A DNA stretch of 64,000 nt from Streptomyces sp. JH34 (GTDB lineage Bacteria > Actinomycetota > Actinomycetes > Streptomycetales > Streptomycetaceae): the NCBI RefSeq assembly GCF_029428875.1, contig NZ_JAJSOO010000001.1, positions 3,534,001 to 3,598,000 of the forward strand. Direction: 5' to 3'. The translations under genes were made by a program, and so were the position numbers. The notes under the pieces were generated by a model. That model had not been told where the DNA came from and did not search any database. It saw nothing but the letters and a program-made list of their open reading frames with translations. Numbering within the stretch: the stretch's first letter is position 1; each line of letters begins with the position of its first letter. Below, one piece after another: positions 15,942 to 25,158 of the stretch.

Positions 15942-18104
15942 TCAGCTCGTCGGCCGGGTGAGGTCGTAGAAGGTCGCGCTGCCCACGGTGACCTCCTTGA
16001 AGTTCTCCTCCACCCACGTCGAGATCTGGGACGAGGCGCCCTCGCCGCCCATGCCCCCACCGCCCATGCCGCCGGAGATGAAGTAGTGGATCTTTCCGTC
16101 CTCCACGTACTTCTTGAACTGGGCGAGTGTCGGGGACGGGTCGCTGCCGTTGAATCCGCCGATCGCCATCACCGGGTCCCCGGTGGCGAGCTGGTAACTC
16201 GCGGCGTTCTGCGAACCGATGGCCGCGGCGGTCCAGGTGTAGGCGTCGGCGTTCTGCTCGAGGAGCGTCTTGGCCTCGGAGTCGACGGAGGCACCGTTGA
16301 GCAGGCCACCCATGCCGCCGCCTCCGCCGTCCATGCCGCCTTCTCCCGTGCCGCCACCGGGCATGCCCCCCTGCTGACCACCGGGCGCCTGGCCCTGGCC
16401 CTGCTGCCCCTGGCCGGGCGTCCCGCCGCCCGGGAAGCCGCCGCCCTGGGCGTTGCCCGGGGCCTGACCGCCCTGCTGGGTGCCCTGACCGGGGGGCTGT
16501 CCCCCGCCGCCGGGGGCTCCGCCGCCGCCCCGGCCGCCACCACCCATGCCGCCGCCGGGGCCGCCCATGCCGCCGGCGGACGGGCCCGCGGTGACGATCG
16601 AGCCCTGGTGCCCGGTGTTCAGCGTGCTGATCGTGTACGCCGTCGGCCCGGCCAGCGAGGCCGCGAGGCCGAGACCCACCACGCCCAGCGCGAGTGCCCG
16701 GCCGAGCCGGGCCGCGAGCAGCAGCCCCACCGCGGCCACGAGGCCGCCGGCCAGCACGGCCCAGCGCAGCCACGGGACGTAGTCCGGCGTGCGCGCCAGC
16801 AGGACGTACGCCCAGACGGCCGTCGCCGCGGCCGTCACGCCGAGTGCGGCGCCCGCCCACCACTTGCCCCGCTCCTCCCAGAGGACCGAGGCGCCCATGC
16901 CGACGAGCGCCGCGACGTAGGGCGCCAGCGCCACGGTGTAGTACTGGTGGAAGATGCCGGCCATGAAGCTGAAGACGAACGCCGTCATCAGCAGCGACCC
17001 GCCCCAGGCGAGGAACGCCGCGCGGGCCGTGTCGGTCCGCTTCGCCCGCCAGGTCAGCCAGATCCCCGCGACCAGCAGGATCAGCGCGGCGGGCAGCAGC
17101 CACGAGATCTGGCTGCCGATCTCGGAGTTGAACATCCGGCCGATGCCGGTCTCGCCCCACCCGCCGCCCTGACCGCCGCCTCCGCCGCCACCGACGCTTC
17201 CGGTCTCCTCACCGTTGATCCGGCCGAGTCCGTTGTAACCGAAGGTGAGTTCCAGGAAGGAGTTGTTCTGCGAGCCGCCGATGTACGGACGTGAGGAGGC
17301 GGGCCAGAGCTCGACGATCGCGACCCACCAGCCACCGGACACGATCATCGCCAGCGCCGCCAGACCGAGCTGCCCGAACCGCTTCCGCACCGGCACCGGC
17401 GCGAACACCGCGTACAGCACGGCCAGGGGCGGAAGGATCAGGAAGGCCTGGAGGGTCTTCGACAGGAACGCGAGACCCACCGCTACGCCTGCCCAGACCA
17501 GCCACTTCGTCCGGCCGCCCTCGAAGGCGCGCAGCACGCAGTAGACGGTGACGGTCATCAGGAGCGCGAGCAGCGCGTCCGGGTTGTTGAAGCGGAACAT
17601 CAGCGCGGCCACCGGTGTCAGCGCGAAGACCGCCATCGTGATCAGCCCGGCGGCGGCGCTGAAGCGGCGGCGGACGGCCGCGTACAGGACGCCTGCCGTG
17701 GCCACACCCATCAGCACCTGGGGCGCGAGGATCGCCCAGGAACTCAGGCCGAGGATCCGCACCGACAGGGCCATCGGCCAGAGCGTGGCCGGGGGCTTGT
17801 CGACGGTGATCGCGTTCGCGGCGTCCAGCGAGCCGAAGAAGAAGGCCTTCCAGCTCTGGCTGCCGGCCTGAACGGCCGCGGAGTAGAACGAGTTGGCGTA
17901 TCCGGAAGCACTCAGATTCCACAGGTACGCGAGCGCGATGACCAGCAGCATCCCGAGGAAGGCGGGCCTCGCCCAGCGCGGGTCCTCGGGCCTGCCGCGG
18001 CGGATGCGGCGCGCCAGCGGCTCCCGGCCGCCCGCGGCGTGCGCGGGCGGCCCTGGGGTGTCGGGCGCGGCCTGGAGGTGGTCGGCGTGTGTGGCGGCGG
18101 TCAT
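15942..18104 (-). CDS. GT39-family membrane glycosyltransferase with Gly-rich insert
   Basis: 720 residues. The first about 480 form a polytopic PMT/ArnT-like GT-C enzyme that uses a polyprenyl-phosphate sugar donor outside the membrane; VDKPPATLW (about residue 100) is the family DKPP motif. A very Gly/Gln/Pro-rich stretch of about 90 residues (GGMGGPGGGMGGGG and on) then links to an external domain of about 110 residues ending in AIGGFNGSDPSPTLAQFKKY and DLTRPTS. The start ATG 18104 overlaps the TGA of the upstream GT2-GtrA gene (ATGA). This resembles Bacillus YkcB next to YkcC. Acceptor unknown: surface protein or wall polymer. Confidence 0.88.
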   Translation of the reverse strand: MTAATHADHLQAAPDTPGPPAHAAGGREPLARRIRRGRPEDPRWARPAFLGMLLVIALAYLWNLSASGYANSFYSAAVQAGSQSWKAFFFGSLDAANAITVDKPPATLWPMALSVRILGLSSWAILAPQVLMGVATAGVLYAAVRRRFSAAAGLITMAVFALTPVAALMFRFNNPDALLALLMTVTVYCVLRAFEGGRTKWLVWAGVAVGLAFLSKTLQAFLILPPLAVLYAVFAPVPVRKRFGQLGLAALAMIVSGGWWVAIVELWPASSRPYIGGSQNNSFLELTFGYNGLGRINGEETGSVGGGGGGGQGGGWGETGIGRMFNSEIGSQISWLLPAALILLVAGIWLTWRAKRTDTARAAFLAWGGSLLMTAFVFSFMAGIFHQYYTVALAPYVAALVGMGASVLWEERGKWWAGAALGVTAAATAVWAYVLLARTPDYVPWLRWAVLAGGLVAAVGLLLAARLGRALALGVVGLGLAASLAGPTAYTISTLNTGHQGSIVTAGPSAGGMGGPGGGMGGGGRGGGGAPGGGGQPPGQGTQQGGQAPGNAQGGGFPGGGTPGQGQQGQGQAPGGQQGGMPGGGTGEGGMDGGGGGMGGLLNGASVDSEAKTLLEQNADAYTWTAAAIGSQNAASYQLATGDPVMAIGGFNGSDPSPTLAQFKKYVEDGKIHYFISGGMGGGGMGGEGASSQISTWVEENFKEVTVGSATFYDLTRPTS

Positions 18105-19417
18105 CGGACGTTCCTCAGTTCGTGTGCGGCACCCTTGCGGGCGTCCTGGTGGTCGGTGCGCCGGTCGGGGAAGACCCAGGCACGGAAGAGCAGAAACCGC
18201 AGCACCGTCGCCGCGAGGTTGGCCGCGATCAGCACGGCGAGTTCCGTGCCGTGCGACGCCGACGCGGACGCGGTGCCCAGGGCGGCGAGCGAACCGCTGG
18301 TGAGGGCGAGCCCGATCGCGAAGACGACGAGCCCCTGCGCCTGATGACGCACGGCGCCGCCCCGGCCGCGTACGCCGAAGGTGAGCCTCCGGTTCGCCGC
18401 CGTGTTGGCCACCGCGGAGACGAGAAGGGCCGCGGCGTTGGCGAACTGCGGGCCGACGCCCAGCCGGAAGAGGGAGTACAGGGCGAGGTAGACCAGGGTC
18501 GAGAGCGCGCCGACGACGCAGAAGCCGACCAGTTGCCGGGCGAGTCCGCGCGGCACCCCGGGCACGGCCCGGTCGCGCGGGTCGTCCCCGAAGGGCCGCG
18601 CCAGCCGGTCCAGCGGCAGCGCCCCGGTGGCCAGGGCCCGGCCCACCCGCCAGACGCCCTTGAGGTCCTCGGTCGCGGTCCTCACGATGTGGACGGTGGA
18701 GTCCGGGTCGTCCACCCAGTCGACCGGCACCTCGTGGATGCGCAGCCCTGCCCGCTCGGCGAGGACCAGCATCTCGGTGTCGAAGAACCAGCCGGTGTCC
18801 TCGACCATCGGCAGCAGCCGCTGCGCGACCTCGCGCCGTATGGCCTTGAAGCCGCACTGGGCGTCACTGAACCTGGCGGCCAGGGAGGAGCGGAGTATCA
18901 GGTTGTAGGCCCGCGAGATGAACTCCCGCTTCGAGCCCCGCACCACCCGCGAACTGCGGGCCAGACGCGAGCCGATGGCCAGGTCGGAGTGGCCCGAGAT
19001 CAGTGGGGCGACCAGCGGCAGCAGGGCGTTGAGGTCGGTCGAGAGATCGACGTCCATGTAGGCGAGGACCGGGGAGTCCGACTGGGACCAGACGGTCCGC
19101 AGCGCCCGCCCCCGCCCCTTCTCCTCCAGTCGGTACGACCGCACCTCGGGGATGAGATCGGCGAGCCGTGCCGCCACCTGGGGCGTGCGGTCGGTGCTCG
19201 CGTTGTCCGCCACGGTGATCCGGAAGCCGTAGGGGAACGTCCGCGCCAGGTGGTCGCGCAGGCGCAGCACGCACGTTTCGAGGTCCTTCTCCTCGTTGTA
19301 CACGGGGATCACTACGTCGAGTACGGGAACGAGTGCGGGAGCGCCGGCAGCGCCGACCGCCGCGGCCGGGAGGTGTTCCCGGGCCGGCAGGGTGCTCCAA
19401 GGAGTGTCGGTTCGCAT
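18101..19417 (-). CDS. GT2 polyprenyl-phosphate glycosyltransferase fused to GtrA
   Basis: 438 residues. Residues about 30-260 are a dolichol-phosphate-mannose-synthase-like GT2 domain: LDVVIPVYNEEKDLE at its start, nucleotide-sugar metal motif MDVDLSTD, and later CGFKAIRR. Residues about 300-425 are a four-helix GtrA domain, the presumed flippase for polyprenyl-linked sugar. Thus one protein would make and flip the donor that the downstream GT39 enzyme uses. ATG 19417 lacks a strong Shine-Dalgarno but lies 26 nt after the sensor-kinase stop; a frame open to 19627 exists only as overlap with that gene. Confidence 0.9.
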   Translation of the reverse strand: MRTDTPWSTLPAREHLPAAAVGAAGAPALVPVLDVVIPVYNEEKDLETCVLRLRDHLARTFPYGFRITVADNASTDRTPQVAARLADLIPEVRSYRLEEKGRGRALRTVWSQSDSPVLAYMDVDLSTDLNALLPLVAPLISGHSDLAIGSRLARSSRVVRGSKREFISRAYNLILRSSLAARFSDAQCGFKAIRREVAQRLLPMVEDTGWFFDTEMLVLAERAGLRIHEVPVDWVDDPDSTVHIVRTATEDLKGVWRVGRALATGALPLDRLARPFGDDPRDRAVPGVPRGLARQLVGFCVVGALSTLVYLALYSLFRLGVGPQFANAAALLVSAVANTAANRRLTFGVRGRGGAVRHQAQGLVVFAIGLALTSGSLAALGTASASASHGTELAVLIAANLAATVLRFLLFRAWVFPDRRTDHQDARKGAAHELRNVR

Positions 19418-19443
19418 GACCACGACACTCGCCAACCGCGCTG

Positions 19444-21204
19444 TCACATCCGTGTGCTGAGCCTGTGGTCCGCCTGTGAGTGCCGCACGGGGCTGACATC
19501 CGCACCGTTCTCCCCGCTCACAGGCCCGCTGCCGAAGCCGTTCGACAACAGCTCGGACGGCCCGCCGACGACGGGACCGCCCGTCCACGGCGCGGCAGCG
19601 GCACCGGCCGTGGCGCCGTCCCCCCACGGCGACGCAGCGGCACCGGCCGTGCTGCCGTCCGTCACCTGCCCGTGCGCCGCGGCCGCCGGCAGGTGGACGG
19701 CGAACACCGTGTCGCCGGGCACCGACCGCACCTCGGCCAGACCGCCGTGCGCGGCCGCGACGGCCTGCACGATGGCGAGGCCGAGCCCCGTCGATCCGGC
19801 GTGCCGGGAACGCGAGGCGTCACCGCGGGCGAACCGTTCGAAGACGCGTGGCTGCAGCTCGGCAGGGATCCCGGGACCGTTGTCCTGGACCTCCAGGGTG
19901 ACCCAGGGCAGCTCCCCGCGCGCCTGCCGCACGCGGACCGTGACGGTGGTCCCCGGCGGCGTGTGCGTCCGGGCGTTCGCCAGGAGGTTGACCAGCACCT
20001 GCTGGATCCTGGTCGGGTCGGCGAGCACGGTCGCCGGCACCTCGGGCAGTTCCAGCCGCCAGTGGTGGACCGCCCCGGACGATCCGCCGGGGTCGCGGTC
20101 CGCCACACGGGCGTCGCTCACCGCGTCGATGACGAGCGGCGAGAGATCGGTGCACTCGTACGAGAGCGGCCGGCCCGCGTCGAGTCGTGCCAGGAGCAGC
20201 AGGTCCTCGACCATGCCCGTCATCCGCTCGGCCTCGGACTCGATGCGACCGAGGGCATGGCGGGTGTCGGGGCCGGTCATCTCACCTCCGCGCCGGGTCA
20301 GTTCGGCGTAACCGCGGATCGAGGCCAGCGGCGTGCGCAGCTCGTGGCTGGCGTCCGCCACGAACTGGCGCACCCGTGTCTCGCTCTTCTGCCGCGCGTC
20401 CAGTGCCGAACCGACGTGGCCCAGCATCCGGTTGAGGGCCGCGCCGACCTGGCCGACCTCGGTACGCGGATCGGCCTCGGCCTCCGGGACCCGCTCGAAG
20501 AGGTCTACTTCCCCGCTGTGCAGCGGAATTTCGGAGACCCGGGTCGCGGTGGCCGCCACCCTGCGCAGCGGGCGCAGAGCCACGCCGACCATCGCGGCAC
20601 CGGCGATCCCCGCGGCGATGAGCCCGGCCCCCGTGACACAGACCTCGACGAGGATCAGGGTGGTGACGGCCTTGTCCACCTCCGCCGTGGGAATGCCGAC
20701 GAGGACGGTCGTGCCGGCGGGGGCGTGGACCGCCTCGACGCGGTAGCCACCCAGCCCGGGCAGCTCGACGTCACGCGGCTCGTCGCCCACCGTGACCTGC
20801 GCGGTCTGCAGGGCCTTCTTCTGCTCGGCGGTCAGGGATTCCGCGCTCTCCTGCGCGCCCGGCCCACCGTCCTTCAGGTACTTCGAATCGGTGACGGAAC
20901 CGCCGACGGACACGGCACCGACCGTCTTGAAGGGCTGGCCGATTCCGATGAAGTCCAGCGGATCCTCATTCCCGAGACCGCCCGGGACGGGCTTGTCGCC
21001 GACGGGCGGACGCGCCTCGGCCCGCATCGCGATGTCGTGCAGCTGCCCGTCCAGCTTCCCGTACATGTATTCGTGGAAGGCGATCGCGGTGACCGAACCG
21101 ATCACCGCCGCGACGACCGCGATGAGTGTCACGGCGTACACGACGAGCCGGGTCCGGAGCGTCCAGGGGCGACGCGTCCTCTTCCTGCTCACGCGGCTAG
21201 TCAC
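19444..21204 (-). CDS. sensor histidine kinase (HAMP, HisKA, HATPase)
   Basis: 586 residues: N-terminal helix (about 17-40), extracytoplasmic sensor about 45-180, second helix about 185-210 and HAMP, then the H-box SHELRTPLASIRGY, N-box LVNLLANARTHT, DNGPGIP, and GSTGLGLAIV. The C-terminal about 85 residues are Ala/Gly/Pro-rich and disordered, and differ from the family. GTG 21204 overlaps the response-regulator stop by 8 nt; GTG 21192 is an alternative. Organised with the RR and two glycosyltransferases, so the signal likely controls surface glycosylation. Resembles the MprB/TcrY-type kinases. Confidence 0.92.
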   Translation of the reverse strand: MTSRVSRKRTRRPWTLRTRLVVYAVTLIAVVAAVIGSVTAIAFHEYMYGKLDGQLHDIAMRAEARPPVGDKPVPGGLGNEDPLDFIGIGQPFKTVGAVSVGGSVTDSKYLKDGGPGAQESAESLTAEQKKALQTAQVTVGDEPRDVELPGLGGYRVEAVHAPAGTTVLVGIPTAEVDKAVTTLILVEVCVTGAGLIAAGIAGAAMVGVALRPLRRVAATATRVSEIPLHSGEVDLFERVPEAEADPRTEVGQVGAALNRMLGHVGSALDARQKSETRVRQFVADASHELRTPLASIRGYAELTRRGGEMTGPDTRHALGRIESEAERMTGMVEDLLLLARLDAGRPLSYECTDLSPLVIDAVSDARVADRDPGGSSGAVHHWRLELPEVPATVLADPTRIQQVLVNLLANARTHTPPGTTVTVRVRQARGELPWVTLEVQDNGPGIPAELQPRVFERFARGDASRSRHAGSTGLGLAIVQAVAAAHGGLAEVRSVPGDTVFAVHLPAAAAHGQVTDGSTAGAAASPWGDGATAGAAAAPWTGGPVVGGPSELLSNGFGSGPVSGENGADVSPVRHSQADHRLSTRM

Positions 21205-21934
21205 CGGGCTTGATCAGGTATCCCGCCCCGCGCCGGGTGTGGATCATCGGGGTGCGCCCCGCGTCGATCTTCTTGCGCAGGTAGGAGATGTACAGCTCGA
21301 CGACGTTGGCCTGGCCGCCGAAGTCGTAGTTCCAGACCCTGTCGAGGATCTGCGCCTTGCTGAGCACCCGGCGCGGATTGCGCATCAGGAAGCGCAGCAG
21401 CTCGAACTCGGTCGCGGTGAGGTGGATCGAGTCGTCACCCCTGCTCACCTCGTGGCTGTCCTCGTCCAGGACGAGGTCACCGACGACGAGCGTCGACTCG
21501 CTGCGCACCGAAGCCGTGCCGGACCGGCGTATCAGCCCGCGCAACCGTGCCACGACCTCCTCCAGGCTGAACGGCTTGGTGACGTAGTCGTCGCCGCCCG
21601 CCGTGAGCCCGGCGATCCGGTCCTCCACCGCGTCACGCGCGGTCAGGAACAGCACCGGCACGTCGGAGAGTTCGCGCCGCAGCCGGCCGAGCACGGCGAG
21701 CCCGTCCATGTCGGGGAGCATCACGTCGAGGATCACCGCGTCGGGCCGGAAGTCACGCGCGGTACGGACGGCACCCGCACCATCACCCGCGCTGCGCACC
21801 TCCCACCCCTCGTAGCGCAGGGCCATGGAGAGCAGCTCGGCGAGCGGAGCCTCATCGTCCACGACCAGCACGCGAACGGGGCTGCGGTCCGGTCTGAGCA
21901 GTTCTGTACGCCCCTGGGGCGAGGTCGTCGTCAT
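21197..21934 (-). CDS. OmpR-family response regulator
   Basis: 245 residues. Receiver domain about 20-135 with acidic pocket VVDDE, phospho-acceptor Asp in VILDVMLPDMDG, and Lys in YVTKPF; winged-helix DNA-binding domain about 150-240 (LTATEFELLRFLMRNPRRVLS; YISYLRKKID). It is the first gene of a four-gene reverse operon with kinase and glycosyltransferases. The ATG has no strong Shine-Dalgarno within the visible leader (GCTTGAGCC). Confidence 0.93.
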   Translation of the reverse strand: MTTTSPQGRTELLRPDRSPVRVLVVDDEAPLAELLSMALRYEGWEVRSAGDGAGAVRTARDFRPDAVILDVMLPDMDGLAVLGRLRRELSDVPVLFLTARDAVEDRIAGLTAGGDDYVTKPFSLEEVVARLRGLIRRSGTASVRSESTLVVGDLVLDEDSHEVSRGDDSIHLTATEFELLRFLMRNPRRVLSKAQILDRVWNYDFGGQANVVELYISYLRKKIDAGRTPMIHTRRGAGYLIKPGD

Positions 21935-22099
21935 GGCTCAAGCCTGTGAGACGGCCGTGAGAGACAGCTTTCGGCTACCTGTGAATTTCCTGAGAAACAC
22001 ACCGCGGGCCCTCCGCTCCCGGGCGGACCGCCCCTGGGTGACCCGTCGCCGGGTGAGGGGCCGCACCCGGCGACGGATCCGTGCAGCCCGGTGGGGCGG

Positions 22100-22711
22100 C
22101 TACGCGTCGGCCCCGTACGTCCCGAAGTCAGGCCGTCCCGTCGGCTCGTAGACGTGCACCGCGATACCGCTCGGAGTCGTCTCGCTGTGCAGCAGGCGCA
22201 GCCCGGCCGAGGCACCGCCGTCCGGGAACAGCCGCCGTCCGCCGCCCACCACCACCGGGGCGATCGCCAGCCGCAGCTCGTCGATCAGCCCTGCGGCCAG
22301 CAGGGACCGGCCCAGCCGGGCGCTGCCGTGGATCTGGAGCTCACGGCCGGGCCTCCGCTTCAGCTCGGCGACCTGGGCGGGGACGTCACCGGACAGGATG
22401 GTGGCCGGCTCCCACTCCGCACGGGTCAGGCTCCGGGAGGCGACGTATTTCGGCGAGTCGTTCAGGATGCGGGCGTTCGGATGGTCGGTCATCCGCGGCC
22501 AGTCCCGGGCGAAGTTCTCGTACGTACGACGGCCGAACAGGAACGCGTCGGCCCCGCTCAGCCAGGTGGTGGCCACCCGGTCGAACGCCTCGTCCAGGTG
22601 CGGCACGAACCAGCCGCCCCGGACGAAATCGTCGCTGGTGTCCTCGTCCGGGGAACCGGGCCCCTGGGAAACACCGTCCAGTGACAGGAACTCCTGCAGC
22701 ACCAACCTCAT
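22100..22711 (-). CDS. dihydrofolate reductase family protein (RibD C-terminal-like)
   Basis: 203 residues with the RibD-C/DHFR-like NADPH fold: opening LVLQEFLSLDGVSQ, GRRTYENFA (NADPH-loop type), and the closing GSARLGRSLLAAGLIDELRL and PVVVGGGRRLF typical of this family. Streptomyces carry many such paralogs of unknown substrate; not a true folate enzyme by sequence. ATG 22711 with AGAGAAG upstream. Stands alone. Confidence 0.9.
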   Translation of the reverse strand: MRLVLQEFLSLDGVSQGPGSPDEDTSDDFVRGGWFVPHLDEAFDRVATTWLSGADAFLFGRRTYENFARDWPRMTDHPNARILNDSPKYVASRSLTRAEWEPATILSGDVPAQVAELKRRPGRELQIHGSARLGRSLLAAGLIDELRLAIAPVVVGGGRRLFPDGGASAGLRLLHSETTPSGIAVHVYEPTGRPDFGTYGADA

Positions 22712-22742
22712 CGCGCACCACTTCTCTCTCTCGGGCGGGGAG

Positions 22743-23027
22743 ACGTACGCCCTGCCCTTCCGGACTGTGTGACGTGCGGAAAGTCATCGGTCGTCCCGCG
22801 CTTCTATGCAACCCGCACTTCGGTGTTCGGCACACGTGCAGCAGCCACCTCCCGTCACCCTGCTTCGTCACGACGTGGAGCGGAGCGCCCTCCGTTTCGC
22901 CCTCCGGCGCGTGGTAGACCTCCGATCGCGTCGAAGCGACGGCTGCGAGGTCCACGGTTTCGGTGTCTGCCGTGTCTGCCGTGTCTGCCGTGTCTGCCGT
23001 GTACACGGGTTCGATGTCCATGCGCAT
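22743..23027 (-). pseudogene. possible decayed small gene with TAD repeat
   Basis: From ATG 23027 a frame reads MRMDIEPVYT, four ADT-type repeats, then a protein-like stretch (SEVYHAPEGETEGAPLHVV...WLLHVCRTPKC) whose third-codon positions are G/C-rich like real genes. After CRTPKC that signal fades while the open frame continues into the DHFR-like gene in another frame. Neighbouring frames stop within a few codons. I suspect a small gene truncated or frameshifted near 22800. No family recognised. Confidence 0.25.
22963..22998. repeat. four perfect 9-bp tandem repeats
   Basis: GTGTCTGCC four times in a row. On the minus strand it lies in the frame MRMDIEPVYT... and encodes Ala-Asp-Thr units. 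Confidence 0.9.
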
Positions 23028-23089
23028 CGCCCTGAGACCTCGACCAGACTTGAGGTCAAGCCCTGGCGGTGGGACCGCCCGGACGGGTG

Positions 23090-23971
23090 TCAGCCGAAGA
23101 GCTCGCTCGCGTTCCCGTGGCACACCGCCCGCAGCCACGCGTCCCCCAGCCCCAGCCGTTCCAGGGCGTGCAGCTGATGGACGTACGGGTACGGGATGTT
23201 CGGGAAGTCCGTGCCGAGGAGGATCCGGTCCTCCAGATCGCCGAGGCGCTTGATCTCGTCCGCGGGGAACGGTGTGAGGTCCTCGGTGAAGTCCGTGAAC
23301 GCCATGGTCGTGTCGAGCCGCACGCCGGGGTACGCCTCCGCCAGCGCCAGGAACTCCGCGTACTCCGGCATCCCCATGTGCGCCACCACCAGCTTCAGCC
23401 GGGGGTGGCGGGCCAGCAGCCGGCCGATCGGCTCCGGACCGGTGTACCTGCCGGGGGCCGGGCCGGACCCGCAGTGCGTCACCACCGGGACCCCGGCCTC
23501 CGCCAGCAGCCCCCACACGGGCTCGAGCAACGGATCGTTGGGGTCGTAACCCCCGACCTGGAGGTGCGACTTGAAGACGCGCGCCCCGGCCTCGACCGCC
23601 TCACGCACATAGGTCTCCGCACCGTCCTCCGGGAAGAAGGTCGCGGTGTGCAGGCAGTCCGGCACCCGCGCCGCGAATCCGGCCGCCCACCCGTTGAGCC
23701 AGGCTGCCATCCCGGCCTTGTGCGGGTAGAGCATCGAGGTGAACCGGAGCACCCCGAACGAGCGGAGCAGCGCGAGGCGCTCGTCCTCGTCCCGCCGGTA
23801 GGTGATCGGCCACTCCAGCCCGGTCAGCGGGCCGGCCGAGTCGAAGTAGGCCCACACCTTGCTGAGTACCCGCTCCGGCATGAAGTGCGTGTGGACGTCG
23901 ATGATGCCCGGCAGCCCGAGCCTCTGCCAGAACCGGACGACGTCGTCACGGTCACGGTCGTCGCTGTCCAT
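23090..23971 (-). CDS. amidohydrolase family metal-dependent hydrolase
   Basis: 293-residue TIM-barrel amidohydrolase of the ACMSD-like (amidohydrolase_2) group. DVHTHF near residue 26 gives the HxH metal motif, THCG the third His, and GTDFPNIPYPY the metal Asp in the last strand. Known relatives decarboxylate or hydrolyse aromatic-ring-cleavage products, but nothing nearby indicates a pathway. ATG 23971 is chosen for a G-rich ribosome site; GTG 23980 is possible. Confidence 0.87.
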   Translation of the reverse strand: MDSDDRDRDDVVRFWQRLGLPGIIDVHTHFMPERVLSKVWAYFDSAGPLTGLEWPITYRRDEDERLALLRSFGVLRFTSMLYPHKAGMAAWLNGWAAGFAARVPDCLHTATFFPEDGAETYVREAVEAGARVFKSHLQVGGYDPNDPLLEPVWGLLAEAGVPVVTHCGSGPAPGRYTGPEPIGRLLARHPRLKLVVAHMGMPEYAEFLALAEAYPGVRLDTTMAFTDFTEDLTPFPADEIKRLGDLEDRILLGTDFPNIPYPYVHQLHALERLGLGDAWLRAVCHGNASELFG

Positions 23972-24037
23972 CCGCCCCACCCCTGCCTCATACGCCTCGT
24001 GCGCGTCGGTTCCCGTTCCCGTTCCCCGGCGACGATC

Positions 24038-24925
24038 TCAGAACAGCCCGTCCTGCACTCCACCGCCCCCGAGCGCCACGACCGGCACGCTCATCCCGGC
24101 CCGCGCGTCGGCCCCCACCAGGTCCCAGCCGGTGACGAGCCGCGTGTCCAGCACGACGATCCCCTCGTCCACGGTCTCCAGATGCAGGTCGGGACCGGCC
24201 GCCGTCACCAGCCGCCCGGCCACCACTCCGCCGTCCGCCAGCCCGGTGACCACCCGCGCCGCGGCCCCCGCACCGCCGAGGCCGAACACCCCGGCATGGT
24301 CGACCGCCTCGAACGGAAGCCTCTCCAGAGCCTCCGGCCACCCCGCGCCCTCCAGGGCCCCGGCCAGCCGGTACAGCCCTTCGATCTCGGCCGCCCGCTC
24401 CGACGGCCCCGGCAGGTCGCCCCGAACCGCGCGTTTGCGCGCGTACGGGATCCGGTCGGGCACCCCGAGCGCAGAGCGCAGCAACTCCTCAGTACGCCGC
24501 GCCGCCATCAGCGGGCCACGCCCCAGCCAGCTGAACACCACGGCCCCCTGCTCCCGCAGCCGCGCGGCGCCCCGCGCCTCTCCGGTGATCCCGACCTTGA
24601 GCATGCCCGGCCCGAACCAGGCCAGATAGACGCGGTACGTCCGCGGGTCGTCGGCGATGGTGTCGGCGGCCACCGAGTGCGCACGGTCCAGCCGCGCGCA
24701 CTCCGGACACCGCGCGCCCGTGCTCCGTACGGGCACCACGGCCCGGACCGGGCACGGGTTTCCACGCGCCCCCACGCAGTGCCGCTCACCCTCGGCCCGG
24801 AAGCCGAGCTCCTTCCCGTAGGCCAGGACGCTCGCCCGCCGCTGCCCGGACCCGTCGCCCCGCGCCCAGCCGAGGACGGGCTCGCCGTCGGGCCAGCGCA
24901 GCCCGGTACACCGCCAGTTGCTCAT
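24038..24925 (-). CDS. DUF2797 family protein
   Basis: 295 residues of a family of unknown function seen in actinobacteria. Visible: an N-terminal Trp/Cys region (MSNWRCTGLRW), Cys pairs in HCVGARGNPCPVR and RCPECARLDRA that could bind zinc, then YLAWFGPGMLKVGITGE with R-x-x-EQGA, which is reminiscent of GIY-YIG-like small nuclease folds (K-V-G-I-T in strand 2). The resemblance is only by eye. ATG 24925 follows GGAGGGG. Encoded next to the amidohydrolase on the same strand, 66 nt apart. Confidence 0.82.
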   Translation of the reverse strand: MSNWRCTGLRWPDGEPVLGWARGDGSGQRRASVLAYGKELGFRAEGERHCVGARGNPCPVRAVVPVRSTGARCPECARLDRAHSVAADTIADDPRTYRVYLAWFGPGMLKVGITGEARGAARLREQGAVVFSWLGRGPLMAARRTEELLRSALGVPDRIPYARKRAVRGDLPGPSERAAEIEGLYRLAGALEGAGWPEALERLPFEAVDHAGVFGLGGAGAAARVVTGLADGGVVAGRLVTAAGPDLHLETVDEGIVVLDTRLVTGWDLVGADARAGMSVPVVALGGGGVQDGLF

Positions 24926-25096
24926 CACGCCCCTCCCGGCTCTCGCGGCAGCGGCCGCACCCCTGAGGTAAGGCCGGGACGACCCTAGCGAACCGGGCGT
25001 CCCGGCCGGATCCACGCCTCCGCTCCGGCCACCGTGCGACGCGGGCTCGCCATCCCTCTGCCCGGGAACACGTTGGAATCGCGTCGTCACCATGTG

Positions 25097-25119
25097 TTTC
25101 TAGAGCAAGTTTCTAGAAA
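25097..25119 (+). promoter_or_regulatory. TTTCTAGA direct repeats upstream of membrane-protein gene
   Basis: TTTCTAGA at 25097-25104 and 25110-25117, 13 bp apart; the second forms a perfect palindrome TTTCTAGAAA (25110-25119). It is strikingly A/T-rich for this genome and lies 40 bp before the start codon, so it looks like an operator. Confidence 0.5.
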
Positions 25120-25158
25120 AAGCCTCCACTCGGGCCGGTGCCGGTCCACACTGACCGC

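Noticed and set aside
18105..18857. upstream extension of the GT39 frame
   Set aside because: Lies within the GT2-GtrA gene in another frame; Arg/Gly-rich. ATG 18104 has the ribosome site and ATGA overlap.
13303..22711. biosynthetic gene cluster (regulators, pump, glycosyltransferases)
   Set aside because: No synthase, synthetase or tailoring set; glycosyltransferases are of the polyprenyl-phosphate surface type.
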